A DNA stretch of 64,000 bases from Thiocapsa rosea (GCF_003634315.1 NZ_RBXL01000001.1:542501-606500); one strand, 5' to 3'. Shown: positions 32,053 through 40,754, counted from the first letter of the stretch. A program made the numbers and translations. The notes: generated from the sequence alone by a model not told the origin.

Positions 32053-34545
32053 ATGAGATCGCCGTCGATCCAGACCTGTGTCCTTTGGACACTGCTGCTT
32101 GCACTGTCAGCGACCGGACCGGCGCGCGCCGGTCCGATCGCCCCGAAACCACCGTTCGAGCGAACCGAAGTCCGCGAGCGGTGCGCGAGCTACGAACCGA
32201 CCAAGCAGCCGTTCTTCGGGGAGACCCATCTACATACGGCCTACTCGTTCGATGCCGTGGTGCTCGACACCCGCAATACCCCGGCGGATGCTTACTGGTA
32301 CGCAAAGGGCGGTCGCGTGGGCTTGCCGCCTTGGGCCGACACGCGCACGGCCGAGCAGGCCCAGCTCCCGCCGCCGCCGAGTATGCGCACCTACGTCACC
32401 GAGCATCCCTACTGTATGCCCGGCGAGCACTGCCAGTTCATGGCCACCCGGACCATCCAGTTCCCCGAGGGACGCGCGCTCGACTTCGCCGCGATCACCG
32501 ACCACGCGGAGCAGTTCGGCGAGAGCAATATCTGCACCTTCGAGGCGACCGAGACCTGCGCCGGCGATCAGGACTGCGATCCGGCCGTCACCGGGCAAGA
32601 GTGCGCCTCGGACAACATGTGCCGACCGAAGGGCTACGACAGCCCACTCTGCAGCATCGCCCGGGACGAACTCTCGCGCCTGCGCCAGGGTGCCGCGCCC
32701 GGCATTTTCGCGGGGCTCGAAAACGTCAGCCAGAACCCGACACGCCCGCCCTTCTGCGGCCCGGACGGGTCGCTCTGCACGCGTCAGGCCAAGCTGGTTT
32801 GGGACAAGATCCGCGACGACGCGGAGGCCGCCTACGACCGCACCTCATCCTGCACCTTCACGTCCTTCATCGCCTACGAGTACACGGCGATGGCCGCGAA
32901 CGGCCGATGCGCCGACGCCGACGCCCTGCCCTGCTGGGATCAGGCGCAGGACAACGCCATCCCCGACGTGCCCGACGCCGGGTCGCCGCCGTCGGCGGAT
33001 TGCCCGAGCGGTTCCTCCTGCATCAACAACTTCACCGGCAACTCGGGCGCGGACAACCTGCACCGCAACGTCATCTTCCGCAACGACGACGTGATCGACG
33101 CGCCGATCAGCAACGTCGAGAGTCCGCTCGGCTGCGGCTTCGGCGCCGCGTGCACCTCGACGCCGGGCTGGCCGGTGGCCTCCCCCGCGGTGATGCTCCA
33201 GCGCCTGAAGGACGCCTGCATCGAGAATCCGGCAAAACCGCGCTGCGACGTCCTGACCATCCCTCATAACCCGAACATGAGCCGCGGCAGCATGTTCATC
33301 CTCCCGGAGAACACGCCCGACGGGCTGGCGGAGGCTTACCTGCGCAACCAATTGGAACCGCTGGTCGAGCTCATGCAGATCAAGGGCCAGTCGGAATGCC
33401 GGTACAACGCCAAGACCGGGATGGCCTGGACGAATCCGCCCGACGAGCTGTGTGACTTCGAGAACCAAGGTTGGGCGCGGCTCGGCGGAGCGGCGGACGG
33501 CTATCTCACCGACATCATGCAGACCACCGACAGCATTCCGCCGCGCAGCTACGTGCGCAACACACTCGCGAGCGGTATCGCCTATGCCGCCGAGCAAGGG
33601 GTGAATCCCTTCCAGCTCGGGTTCGTCGGCGGGCTCGACAACCACAACGGCACGCCCGGGCAATCGGACGAGCAGCAATACGCGAAGAGCGGGGCGCACG
33701 GCGTCCAGAGCTTCGCCACCTCGTCGGAGGCCCTGAACGAGCGCTTTTTCCTCGGCCTCGAGACCAACGCGGGCGGTCTCACCGTCGCCTGGGCCGAGGA
33801 GAACTCGCGCGATGCGATCTTCACCGCACTTAAGAACCGCGAAACCTACGCCACCAGCGGCACCCGTCCGATCGTGCGCGTCTTCGGCGGTTTCAGACTG
33901 CCTTCGAACATCTGCGAGACGGGCGATTTCGCGGCGCGCGGTTACGCCGGCGGGGTGCCCATGGGCGGCACACTCAAACGTGAGCCGCGCCCTCCCCGCC
34001 GTGGTGCGAAGGCCCCGAGCTTCGCGATCAGCGCACTCATGGACCCCGGCTGGTCGGGCCACCCCGGCACGCCGCTGCAGCGGGCACAGATCATCAAGGG
34101 CTGGGTCGACGCCGCCGGGCAGACACACGAAAAGGTGTACGACGTCGCGGGCACGACCGACGACAAAGACAAGGTCGAATTGCGCACCTGCCGACCGACC
34201 GGCGGCGGCTTAAAAAAGCTCTGCACCCTCTGGACGGATCCCGATTTCGACCCCGCCCGGCACGCCTTCTACTACGTGCGCGTGCTCGAGAACCCGAGCT
34301 GTCGCTGGAACCAATACTATTGCAACGCGCGCGGCGTCGATTGCAGCAAGCCCATGGGAATCTGCCGCGGCCAAGTCCGGACGCTGCACGCGCGCGGCTG
34401 CAACAGCGACGCGGAGTGCGGTCGCGGCGTCTGTACGCTGCCGGACAGCTACGAGGAGTTTGAATACACACAATGCTGCAGTGGCATCGTGCCGCAGACC
34501 GTGCAGCAACGCGCCTGGACCTCGCCGATCTGGTACACCCCGTGA
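32053..34545 (+). CDS. DUF3604 protein, secreted PHP-like metallohydrolase
   Basis: An 830-residue exported protein: signal peptide (VLWTLLLALSATGPARA, cleavage near residue 26). Metal-binding motifs of the PHP hydrolase fold can be read: GETHLHTAYSFDA (H59, H61), AAITDHAEQFGE (D150, H151), IAYEYT (E276), TIPHNPN (H405) and GGLDNHNGTPG (D529, H531). This suggests a periplasmic multi-metal phosphoesterase-like enzyme of unknown substrate; the activity is inference from motif layout. It is unusually Cys-rich, consistent with disulfides. Strong RBS GAGGAG. Its stop overlaps the next start (GTGA). Confidence 0.87.
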   Translation: MRSPSIQTCVLWTLLLALSATGPARAGPIAPKPPFERTEVRERCASYEPTKQPFFGETHLHTAYSFDAVVLDTRNTPADAYWYAKGGRVGLPPWADTRTAEQAQLPPPPSMRTYVTEHPYCMPGEHCQFMATRTIQFPEGRALDFAAITDHAEQFGESNICTFEATETCAGDQDCDPAVTGQECASDNMCRPKGYDSPLCSIARDELSRLRQGAAPGIFAGLENVSQNPTRPPFCGPDGSLCTRQAKLVWDKIRDDAEAAYDRTSSCTFTSFIAYEYTAMAANGRCADADALPCWDQAQDNAIPDVPDAGSPPSADCPSGSSCINNFTGNSGADNLHRNVIFRNDDVIDAPISNVESPLGCGFGAACTSTPGWPVASPAVMLQRLKDACIENPAKPRCDVLTIPHNPNMSRGSMFILPENTPDGLAEAYLRNQLEPLVELMQIKGQSECRYNAKTGMAWTNPPDELCDFENQGWARLGGAADGYLTDIMQTTDSIPPRSYVRNTLASGIAYAAEQGVNPFQLGFVGGLDNHNGTPGQSDEQQYAKSGAHGVQSFATSSEALNERFFLGLETNAGGLTVAWAEENSRDAIFTALKNRETYATSGTRPIVRVFGGFRLPSNICETGDFAARGYAGGVPMGGTLKREPRPPRRGAKAPSFAISALMDPGWSGHPGTPLQRAQIIKGWVDAAGQTHEKVYDVAGTTDDKDKVELRTCRPTGGGLKKLCTLWTDPDFDPARHAFYYVRVLENPSCRWNQYYCNARGVDCSKPMGICRGQVRTLHARGCNSDAECGRGVCTLPDSYEEFEYTQCCSGIVPQTVQQRAWTSPIWYTP

Positions 34546-35630
34546 GCGAGCACGACCAGTCTTCACGGTCCGTCGTCCGCGGTCCGGACAGGATCGAGTC
34601 GCGCCGAAGAGATCGGCGCACGACCCGGCAGTGGTTCGGGCAATGGCTCCGGCATCCGTTCGTTCACTTCGTGCTGATCGGGGCGAGCCTCTTCGCCGCG
34701 AGCGAGCTGTGGTCTCCACCCGAGCCCGAACGACCACCCGTGCAGCGCGAGCCGATCGTCATCTCGGCGGAGCAGATCGGCGTCATGGAGGAGGACTTTG
34801 TCCGGCGCTGGGGGATGGCCGCCACCCCGGAGCAGATGTCCGCCCTGATCGCGCAAACCCTCGAAGAGGAGATGCTCTATCGCGAGGCCCGCGTGCTGGC
34901 ACTCGACTTTCAGGACGGCAGCGTGCACCGCCGACTCGTCGAGAAGATGCGCGCGGTCGGCGATCGCCCCGGACGCGCGCCTGAGGAGCTGGTCCGCGAG
35001 GCGCGTGCGCTCGGACTCGACGACGACATCGTCATACGCCGCCTTCTGATCGAAAAGATGCGCATCCTCCTCGCGCAGGACCCATCGGCGCCGCCGTTGA
35101 CGGACGCGGATCTGCAGGACTATCTCGACCGCCATCGCGAGCGCTACCTGCAGCCGGCCGAGCTGACGTTCTCGCATCTCTTCCTGGACGAGAGCGTTCA
35201 GGGTGCGGACCTCGAGAACGCCGCGCGGGCGACACTCGCGCGAGCCCGTGCGCTGCCCCCGGCCGACGCCGTCGCATTGTCGGATCCGTTCCTCCTCGGA
35301 CTCCGGTTTCAAGCCTATTCACGGCCACGCATCACGGCGCGGTTCGGCACGGCGTTCGCCGAGCAGGTCTTCGCCCTCGAGCCCGGCGTCTGGTCGGACC
35401 CCATTGCCTCGCCCTATGGAGTGCACCTGGTCCTGATCGAGGAGAAGCGCGATCCGCGCCTGCCGGAGCTGGCCGCGGTCGAACAACAGCTCCTGGAGGC
35501 CGTCGGGACCGAGCGTGCGACGCAACGCTTGGCGCATGGCTTGGCACGCCTGCGGGAGCGCTACGCGATTCGCGTCGAGGGGCGAGACGATCTCTCCACG
35601 CCCGGCGTCGAACTGGCGGCACAGCGATGA
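34542..35630 (+). CDS. Membrane-anchored parvulin-type peptidyl-prolyl isomerase
   Basis: A 362-residue protein. One hydrophobic segment (HPFVHFVLIGASLFAASELW, ~residues 42-61) anchors it with the rest outside the cytoplasm. A SurA-like helical region follows. The PPIC-type domain is visible from AELTFSHLFLDES to FALEPGVWSDPIASPYGVHLVLIEEK. It probably folds an exported client, and the coupled DUF3604 protein is the obvious candidate. GTG 34542 overlaps the preceding TGA. Its own stop overlaps the next ATG. Confidence 0.85.
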   Translation: MSEHDQSSRSVVRGPDRIESRRRDRRTTRQWFGQWLRHPFVHFVLIGASLFAASELWSPPEPERPPVQREPIVISAEQIGVMEEDFVRRWGMAATPEQMSALIAQTLEEEMLYREARVLALDFQDGSVHRRLVEKMRAVGDRPGRAPEELVREARALGLDDDIVIRRLLIEKMRILLAQDPSAPPLTDADLQDYLDRHRERYLQPAELTFSHLFLDESVQGADLENAARATLARARALPPADAVALSDPFLLGLRFQAYSRPRITARFGTAFAEQVFALEPGVWSDPIASPYGVHLVLIEEKRDPRLPELAAVEQQLLEAVGTERATQRLAHGLARLRERYAIRVEGRDDLSTPGVELAAQR

Positions 35631-36646
35631 GGTTGACCGCTCGGAGCCCCATCCCGACGCTGATCTTGTGGACCGCACTCTTGGGGGCCGCGGGCGCGGC
35701 ATCGACCGTCGCCGCCCATCCGCTCGACCCGGCGCTGCTGGAGATCCGGGAGTCGCCGACGGGCACGCTGGACGTGCTCTGGCGGTTGCCCGTGGCGCAG
35801 ACCGCAGGCGTTCCGCTGCGGGCCATCCTCCCGGCTGGGTGCACTCCGATGTCCGCCCCGGTTGCGAGCCGCGCGGGCTCGCGCGTCACGCTGCGCTGGC
35901 GCGCGCAGTGCGCCGACGGCGGCCTGGTCGGCTCGGACATCGGCGTCGACGGCCTACGCGAACGCAGCACCGATGCAGTGCTGCGCGTCCACCTGGCGGA
36001 CGGGCGTTTAGTCCAGGCGGTCCTGCGCGGCGACAATCCCACCTTCACCGTTCCCGAGAGTGCCGGTCGGCTCGACGTCCTGCGCGACTATCTCCTCCTC
36101 GGCTTCGAGCACATCCTCGGCGGTCCCGACCACCTGCTGTTCGTGTTCGGTCTCGTGCTGCTCGTGCAGGGCTATCGGCGGTTGTTTTGGACCATCACCG
36201 CCTTCACCGCCGGGCACAGCGTGACGCTCGCGCTCGCCGTGCTGGGTGTCGTCACGGTGCCGTCGCATCCGGTCGAAGCCTTGATCGCGCTGACCATCGT
36301 CGTTGTCGCCGTGGAGTTGACCCGTGCCGGGCCCGGGCACGCGACCTGGATACAACGGTTTCCCTGGGTGATGGCGTTCACGTTCGGGCTGCTGCACGGG
36401 CTCGGCTTCGCGGGTGCGCTGACGGAGATCGGCCTACCGGCACACGAGGTGCCGCTCGCATTGGCCGCGTTCAACATCGGCATCGAGGTCGGGCAGCTTC
36501 TTTGCGTCGCGGTGATCCTGACCGCGGCGGCCGTTCGGCGCAGTGTTCCTGTGAGCCTGCCGACAGCCGCTCGGCATCTCCCAAGCTACGTCATCGGCTC
36601 GTTGGCGGTCTTTTGGGTCTTGGAGCGCTCGACAGCGATGTTTTGA
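35627..36646 (+). CDS. HupE/UreJ family membrane protein
   Basis: A 339-residue protein with a signal peptide (LILWTALLGAAGAASTVAA), a ~120-residue exported beta-rich domain starting HPLDPALLEIRES, and about six membrane helices. The helices carry the family motif GFEHILGGPDHLLFVFGLVLL, AFTAGHSVTLALAVLG and FTFGLLHGLGFAGAL; their His and Asp residues resemble those of nickel/cobalt permeases. Metal transport is the likely role but unproven for this two-domain branch. Start ATGA overlaps the isomerase stop. Confidence 0.88.
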   Translation: MRLTARSPIPTLILWTALLGAAGAASTVAAHPLDPALLEIRESPTGTLDVLWRLPVAQTAGVPLRAILPAGCTPMSAPVASRAGSRVTLRWRAQCADGGLVGSDIGVDGLRERSTDAVLRVHLADGRLVQAVLRGDNPTFTVPESAGRLDVLRDYLLLGFEHILGGPDHLLFVFGLVLLVQGYRRLFWTITAFTAGHSVTLALAVLGVVTVPSHPVEALIALTIVVVAVELTRAGPGHATWIQRFPWVMAFTFGLLHGLGFAGALTEIGLPAHEVPLALAAFNIGIEVGQLLCVAVILTAAAVRRSVPVSLPTAARHLPSYVIGSLAVFWVLERSTAMF

Positions 36647-36687
36647 ACCGAATGCGTCTCAATCCGTCACGGCAAGGGAAAAGACCG

Positions 36688-36888
36688 CTACGCGCCTCGG
36701 ACGTACGCGCCGCATACCGCCGCCAGGATGCGATCCAGATCCTCCGTCACCAGGTCGCCGGCCACGTCGAAACACACCTCGCCCGGCGTGGAGAACAGCG
36801 TCATCGCCTCGGGTTGTGCCATGGCGGCCCGAACGGCGGCCTCGGGGACGGCGCGGTGCTCGGTGCGGGGCGGAGTCTCGGTGTCCAT
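36688..36888 (-). CDS. Possible small protein, 66 residues
   Basis: MDTETPPRTEHRAVPEAAV...GAYVRGA, acidic, with no known domain and no clear ribosome binding site. It is the only plausible reading of the 36647-36989 gap and may be spurious. Confidence 0.3.
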   Translation of the reverse strand: MDTETPPRTEHRAVPEAAVRAAMAQPEAMTLFSTPGEVCFDVAGDLVTEDLDRILAAVCGAYVRGA

Positions 36889-36989
36889 TGCCGGAACGAC
36901 TCGCGGTCACCGCATGGCCGCGCGGGGCCAACCAGACTTGTCGCCTTCCAAGCGACCAGGCTTTCCCTGCGCACCAAGACACCGTGTCG

Positions 36990-37712
36990 CTACCACTCCA
37001 GCGGCGGCAGTGCACGGAAGACCTTGCGCGTGCCCTCGAGCCACTGCCGGGTCAGCGCGTCGAAGTAGACGTCGCCATCGGCGAAGCGGCGTTTCATCGT
37101 GACCTTCAGGCTGTCTCGGCCGTAGCACAACAGGTCGATCGGCATGCCCACCGAAAGGTTACTGAGCATCGTCGAGTCGAACGACACCAAAACGCACTTG
37201 GTGGCGTCCTCCAGCGTCGCGCTGGAGCTCACGCCCAGGTCGAGGATCGGCTTGCCGTATTTGGCCTCTCCGGTTTGGAGGAAGTTGGTGTCGGTGCCGG
37301 CCTCGATAAAGTTGCCCTCGGCATAGATCCGGAACAGCCGCATCTCCTCGCCGGCGATCTGGCCGCCGAGAATGAAGGATGCGTTGAACTTCAGCCCGCC
37401 GCTCTCCAGGAAGGGTCCGTCGCGTCGCTCGATGTCGCGCATCGCATCCGACACCAGATTGGCCACCTCGAACATGGAGTCGACACTCCAGATATGCGGT
37501 GCCTCGCCGGCGGCGCGCCGACGCAACAGGGTGATCACCGTCTGCGTGGCGGCCAGACCGCCCGAGCTGAGCAGCACCAGGACTCGGTCGCCTGCGCGTT
37601 CGAACACCGTCATTTTGCAGAACTTGGAGTAGTTATCCACGCCCGCATGGGTGCGCGAGTCGCTGGCGAAGATCAGGCCCTCGTCGAGCTTCACACCGAC
37701 GCAGTAGGTCAT
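36990..37712 (-). CDS. Anbu-type proteasome-like protease
   Basis: A 240-residue Ntn hydrolase. It begins M-TYCVGVKLDEGLIFASDSRTHAGVDN-, the Anbu signature in which Thr2 becomes the N-terminal nucleophile after Met removal. Asp18, Ser19 and Lys-type residues of the proteasome active site are conserved in position (ASDSRT). Length fits Anbu rather than HslV (~175). Anbu is usually found with transglutaminase-like, alpha-E and ATP-grasp genes; none is present here. Start ATG 37712 was chosen because processing exposes the conserved Thr. Confidence 0.87.
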   Translation of the reverse strand: MTYCVGVKLDEGLIFASDSRTHAGVDNYSKFCKMTVFERAGDRVLVLLSSGGLAATQTVITLLRRRAAGEAPHIWSVDSMFEVANLVSDAMRDIERRDGPFLESGGLKFNASFILGGQIAGEEMRLFRIYAEGNFIEAGTDTNFLQTGEAKYGKPILDLGVSSSATLEDATKCVLVSFDSTMLSNLSVGMPIDLLCYGRDSLKVTMKRRFADGDVYFDALTRQWLEGTRKVFRALPPLEW

Positions 37713-37928
37713 GGTCCGACGACCTCGTCCGTCCGGACCTTGAAGCGGTCCGGCGTGTTTGGCGTGACGTCGAACGCCAGCGCATCCTGGATGCGGAGTG
37801 CCGGGAGCATCGGCGTCGGGCCGATGCACCGGCACTGCATTTCAAAGCCAAAATGAATCTGCATATTCGTTACCGCTGAGTTGTTCCGCGCGCGCCTTCA
37901 ATTAGGACACTTCGAGCGGCCATCGGGA

Positions 37929-38166
37929 TAGAGAGGACTGGCGTACCCCATTCGCCGACCGAATCTATCCGTTCACCGAAGCCGCCGCCCTCGCATATGG
38001 AACGATCATGGGCGAAGCGAGCAGGCGAGGCCGCCCTCTGAGCATACCGGACGGCATGATCGCTGCGATCTCGAGCGTCAACCGCAGCGCCGTGGTGACC
38101 CGGAACATCGCCGACTTCCGGGCGATCCCCGAGATTGACCTCGTGAATCCATGGGATTTCCGCTGA
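37929..38166 (+). pseudogene. vapC 3' fragment (PIN toxin remnant)
   Basis: The frame EDWRTPFADRIYPFTEAAALAYGTIMGE...VNPWDFR-stop matches the last ~78 codons of the intact vapC at 40751-41170, with no 5' part. The match continues past the stop to about 38378 (counterpart ends ~41390), so it is a partial duplication of ~440 bp, roughly 85-90% identical by eye. Confidence 0.88.
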
Positions 38167-38405
38167 CCTAGGCACGAACGAGAGCGGCTCATGCGTCGCC
38201 CTAAGGTGCATGCCCGGCTTCGGTCATCGGCGATTTGTACGGTACCCCGGCTGATTCTGCCGGGACTTGATGTCGACCCTCATGCCCGGTGCAACGGCGG
38301 CTCGAAGTGTCCGACCGGGCTTGCCGCACCGAACGCCACAATATTGCATTACAAGACCCTGCGGCCCTCTCGCCCACTTGTTCCTTGGCCTTAAGGATTT
38401 CCTGC

Positions 38406-38434
38406 TATATTCATATCTGCTAAAAATGAATATA
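38406..38434. promoter_or_regulatory. Operator-like inverted repeat of parDE
   Basis: TATATTCAT and ATGAATATA, perfect 9-bp arms 11 bp apart, directly before the AGGAGGT ribosome binding site. A ribbon-helix-helix antitoxin such as ParD commonly binds such a site to autoregulate. Confidence 0.7.
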
Positions 38435-38445
38435 GGAGGTGTCTC

Positions 38446-38694
38446 ATGGCGACAACATCCCTGAGCCTAGGGGAACACTGGGAAGTCTTCATCAAGAACG
38501 AGATCGCGACCGGTCGGTTTGGCTCGGCAAGTGAGGTGGTACGCGATGCGCTGCGTCACATGGAGGAGCACAACGCCAGATTGGCTGCGTTGCGTGCACA
38601 TCTGGCCGAAGGCGAGGCGCAGGCACGTCGTGGCGAGTTCGTCGAGAATTACTCCCTTCAAGGTCTGTTGGCGGAAATAGATCGTGAGGGATGA
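38446..38694 (+). CDS. parD: ParD-family antitoxin (ribbon-helix-helix)
   Basis: An 82-residue protein starting MATTSLSLGEHWEVFIKNEIATGRFGSASEVVRDALRHMEE, the typical ParD N-terminal DNA-binding ribbon-helix-helix, with a C-terminal toxin-binding tail (ENYSLQGLLAEIDREG). Perfect RBS AGGAGGT. It would neutralise ParE and repress its own operon. Its stop overlaps the toxin start (ATGA). Confidence 0.92.
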   Translation: MATTSLSLGEHWEVFIKNEIATGRFGSASEVVRDALRHMEEHNARLAALRAHLAEGEAQARRGEFVENYSLQGLLAEIDREG

Positions 38695-38990
38695 TTGGCC
38701 GCTATCGGATTACCCCACGAGCTGCTGCAGACCTGCGCGCTATCGCCCGCTACACGGTCCAGACCTGGAGCAACAAGCAACGCGATATCTATCTTTCAGC
38801 TATCGACCGGCGGTTCTCCTGGCTTGCGGAGAATCCAAGTCTCGGGAAGCCTCGTCCGGAGGTCGGTAACGGATACTGCAGCTACCCGGAAGGCTCTCAC
38901 GTCATTTTCTATCTCATGAGCGAGGGTGGGATTGATATTATCGGCGTCCCACATCAACGCATGGATGTCCTCAACTACTTCACCGGTTAG
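38691..38990 (+). CDS. parE: ParE-family toxin (RelE/ParE fold)
   Basis: A 99-residue protein: MIGRYRITPRAAADLRAIARYTVQTW is the ParE N-terminal helical hairpin; FSWLAENPSLGKPRPEVGNGYCSYPEGSHVIFYL and the C-terminal IIGVPHQRMDVLNYF fit the family. ParE toxins poison DNA gyrase. It appears intact, so the pair should be active. Confidence 0.92.
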   Translation: MIGRYRITPRAAADLRAIARYTVQTWSNKQRDIYLSAIDRRFSWLAENPSLGKPRPEVGNGYCSYPEGSHVIFYLMSEGGIDIIGVPHQRMDVLNYFTG

Positions 38991-39027
38991 CATCCCGGGG
39001 CGGCGGAACGTGGTTCCGGCGAGCGGT

Positions 39028-39324
39028 TTACGCCGCCCGCGGCCTGACGTCCCGCTCCAGGCGCTCGCCTAGCCGCTTGCGGGCCTCCTCAAGATCGTAG
39101 TCCGCTTGGAGACCCATCCAGAACCCCTCCGAGGTTCCGAAGTAGCGAGCCAAGCGCAGGGCCGTATCGGCGGTGACGGCACGCTGAGCGTGTACAATCT
39201 CGTTGATGCGCCGCGGCGGCACACCAAGGTCGCGCGCCAGGCCGTTCTGGCTGATGCCCATGGGTATCAGAAACTCTTCGAGCAGCACCTCGCCGGGGTG
39301 CACGTTGTCCAGGACAGGGGTCAT
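39028..39324 (-). CDS. higA: HigA-family antitoxin (XRE helix-turn-helix)
   Basis: A 98-residue protein MTPVLDNVHPGEVLLEEFLIPMGISQNGLARDLGVPPRRINEIVHAQRAVTADTALRLARYFGTSEGFW..., the standard HigA sequence with an HTH at ~25-60. It sits 9 bp after the higB frame, the usual toxin-first order. Intact. Confidence 0.93.
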   Translation of the reverse strand: MTPVLDNVHPGEVLLEEFLIPMGISQNGLARDLGVPPRRINEIVHAQRAVTADTALRLARYFGTSEGFWMGLQADYDLEEARKRLGERLERDVRPRAA

Positions 39325-39333
39325 GGTCGTGCC

Positions 39334-39609
39334 TCAGTGTTCATCCACGATCTCCACGGCGTCCGCATTCCCGCCGCTCCAGAGGAAGCAGATGCGCCAC
39401 TGCCGATTGATGCGAATGCTGTACTGCCCGGCATGGTCCCCGCGCAGGGCCTCCAGGCGGTTTGCCGGCGGGATGCGCAGATCGTCCAGGGACCGGGCAT
39501 TGTTCAACATACGGAGCTTACGCCGGGCGACCTTCCGGACCTCCGGCGGGAGTCGGCGATCGCCTTCGCCGCCCCAGATCCGCTCGGTCGCCCTGTCGCG
39601 AAAGCTTTT
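39334..39609 (-). pseudogene. higB: higB toxin frame without a normal start codon
   Basis: On the minus strand the frame reads KSFRDRATERIWGGEGDRRLPPEVRKVARRKLRML...YSIRINRQWRICFLWSGGNADAVEIVDEH-stop, a clear HigB/RelE-type ribonuclease. Upstream, the frame meets TAA immediately before AAA-AGC. There is no ATG, GTG or TTG before codon 34. The missing N-terminus coincides with a run of six A, so a one-base slip plus loss of the start is likely; otherwise a rare start would be needed. The HigA gene below is intact. Confidence 0.75.
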
Positions 39610-39623
39610 TTATGATTGACTTA

Positions 39624-39652
39624 ACTATAGCGCCAGGCGTTATGGCTAACAA
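39624..39652 (-). promoter_or_regulatory. Predicted higBA promoter with overlapping palindrome
   Basis: Minus strand TTGTTA and TATAGT with 17-bp spacing; ATAACGCC-T-GGCGCTAT (39627-39643) is a near-perfect inverted repeat between and over them. Transcription would start only a few bases before the higB frame. Confidence 0.6.
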
Positions 39653-39714
39653 CATCCAAGAATCGGGTACAGACAACGATTTCCGCGTGACAAACAGGGA
39701 TTCGTTCGCCCCGC

Positions 39715-39889
39715 CTATCGCACCAGATATCCCGACAGCCGCTCCAACAGGCGACGATGCCGGTCAGGTGCGAGTATGCCGATCGCACCAAGCAACCGGC
39801 TCTCGGGCAGCACGGCCAATCGTCGGGCGGTTCTTCACGCGTCCGTCCGCTTGGGGAAGCGGCGTCAGGGCCACGTCGCCCTCGTTCAC
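39715..39889 (-). pseudogene. PemK/MazF-like toxin remnant with internal deletion
   Basis: Starts with GTG overlapping the antitoxin stop (GTGA) and reads VNEGDVALTPLPQAD, then a frameshift, KNRPTI in another frame, and finally SRLLGAIGILAPDRHRRLLERLSGYLVR-stop. The start and end resemble PemK/MazF-like toxins (LPQADG-KNRPA... and RHRRLLERLSDYL) but the ~70-residue middle is gone. Non-functional as it stands. Confidence 0.65.
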
Positions 39890-40104
39890 GGACGTCTCAC
39901 ATCAGTCGCCCTGTACTCGGGTTCGTCGTCCCCATACGCAAGAGCGAGGCCCGACCCGGCGAGGTCGGACCACTGTGCTCGGTCGCCGTCCATCGGAGGT
40001 GCCACCACTGTCACCAATAGCCGAGCGTTGCCGGGAAGCTCGAACGGCTCATCGAGAGCGATCGAGTGGCCGTCGAAATGGGCGTTCAGGGTGATGCTGG
40101 GCAT
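39886..40104 (-). CDS. Antitoxin-like small protein (orphan)
   Basis: A 72-residue protein MPSITLNAHFDGHSIALDEPFELPGNARLLVTVVAPPMD... ending LALAYGDDEPEYRATDVRRP, of a kind commonly encoded just before a PemK/MazF or PIN toxin. Here the following toxin is a deleted remnant overlapping by GTGA. Longer upstream reading is not credible. The 40105-40444 stretch upstream shows no other gene. Confidence 0.72.
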   Translation of the reverse strand: MPSITLNAHFDGHSIALDEPFELPGNARLLVTVVAPPMDGDRAQWSDLAGSGLALAYGDDEPEYRATDVRRP

Positions 40105-40444
40105 CGGGACGTCTCGGCATAAGAAGGGGCCGGTTGCAGAACAACGTGCCGGGATCAATTGATCCATTCCCCCGGTCAGGTCGACTCTCCTCGTCGAAGG
40201 CATTCGTGTCGCCTCCGTCGCACTGCGCCAGTCGAAATCTAGCACAGGGTTGCGATGTCTGCCGCGATCCGAGTCCGTGGACGCGGGGTTAGGTCTCATA
40301 GGTACTACATACCCCGCTCCGCTCACCGAGCGAAGCGATAAGTGCGCAATGGGAGACCCCTCTCTCCCCGCCGCGTGATCGCCGCCTCCAAGCCGAATTG
40401 CGAATCTCGCCCCTCCAACCCTTCTTGTTGCCATCTTGCCAGCA

Positions 40445-40474
40445 GGAAGGCTCGGCCCTAAGCTGGAGCCTTCC
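40445..40474. promoter_or_regulatory. Operator-like inverted repeat before vapBC
   Basis: GGAAGGCTC and GAGCCTTCC, perfect 9-bp arms 12 bp apart, ~30 bp before vapB. A degenerate copy occurs with the vapB remnant near 55460. Confidence 0.65.
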
Positions 40475-40505
40475 TCGGAACCCTTAAGACGACAGGAGCC
40501 GATCG

Positions 40506-40754
40506 ATGGCGGAACCGCAACTCTCCGTTCGCAGCGCCAAGGCACGAGAACTGGCACATCGGCTTGCGCGCTACGAACGCCGCTCGGTAGCCGAAGTGGT
40601 CGAACGGGCGCTGGAGATGTACCAGGCGCGGCAGCTCGGAAACCAGCCTGCGCGGACCTTCTATGAGAAGCTCGCGCGGAATTGCGCGACCGATATCGAT
40701 CTCGAGGCGCTGATCCGCGAGGAACGCGAGCCCCATACGGGCATCGACCTGTGA
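40506..40754 (+). CDS. vapB: VapB-type antitoxin
   Basis: An 82-residue protein MAEPQLSVRSAKARELAHRLARYERRSVAEVVERALEMYQAR..., with a short N-terminal DNA-binding module and an acidic C-terminal tail (DLEALIREEREPHTGIDL) for toxin binding. RBS AGGAG. Its stop overlaps the toxin start (GTGA). Confidence 0.88.
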   Translation: MAEPQLSVRSAKARELAHRLARYERRSVAEVVERALEMYQARQLGNQPARTFYEKLARNCATDIDLEALIREEREPHTGIDL

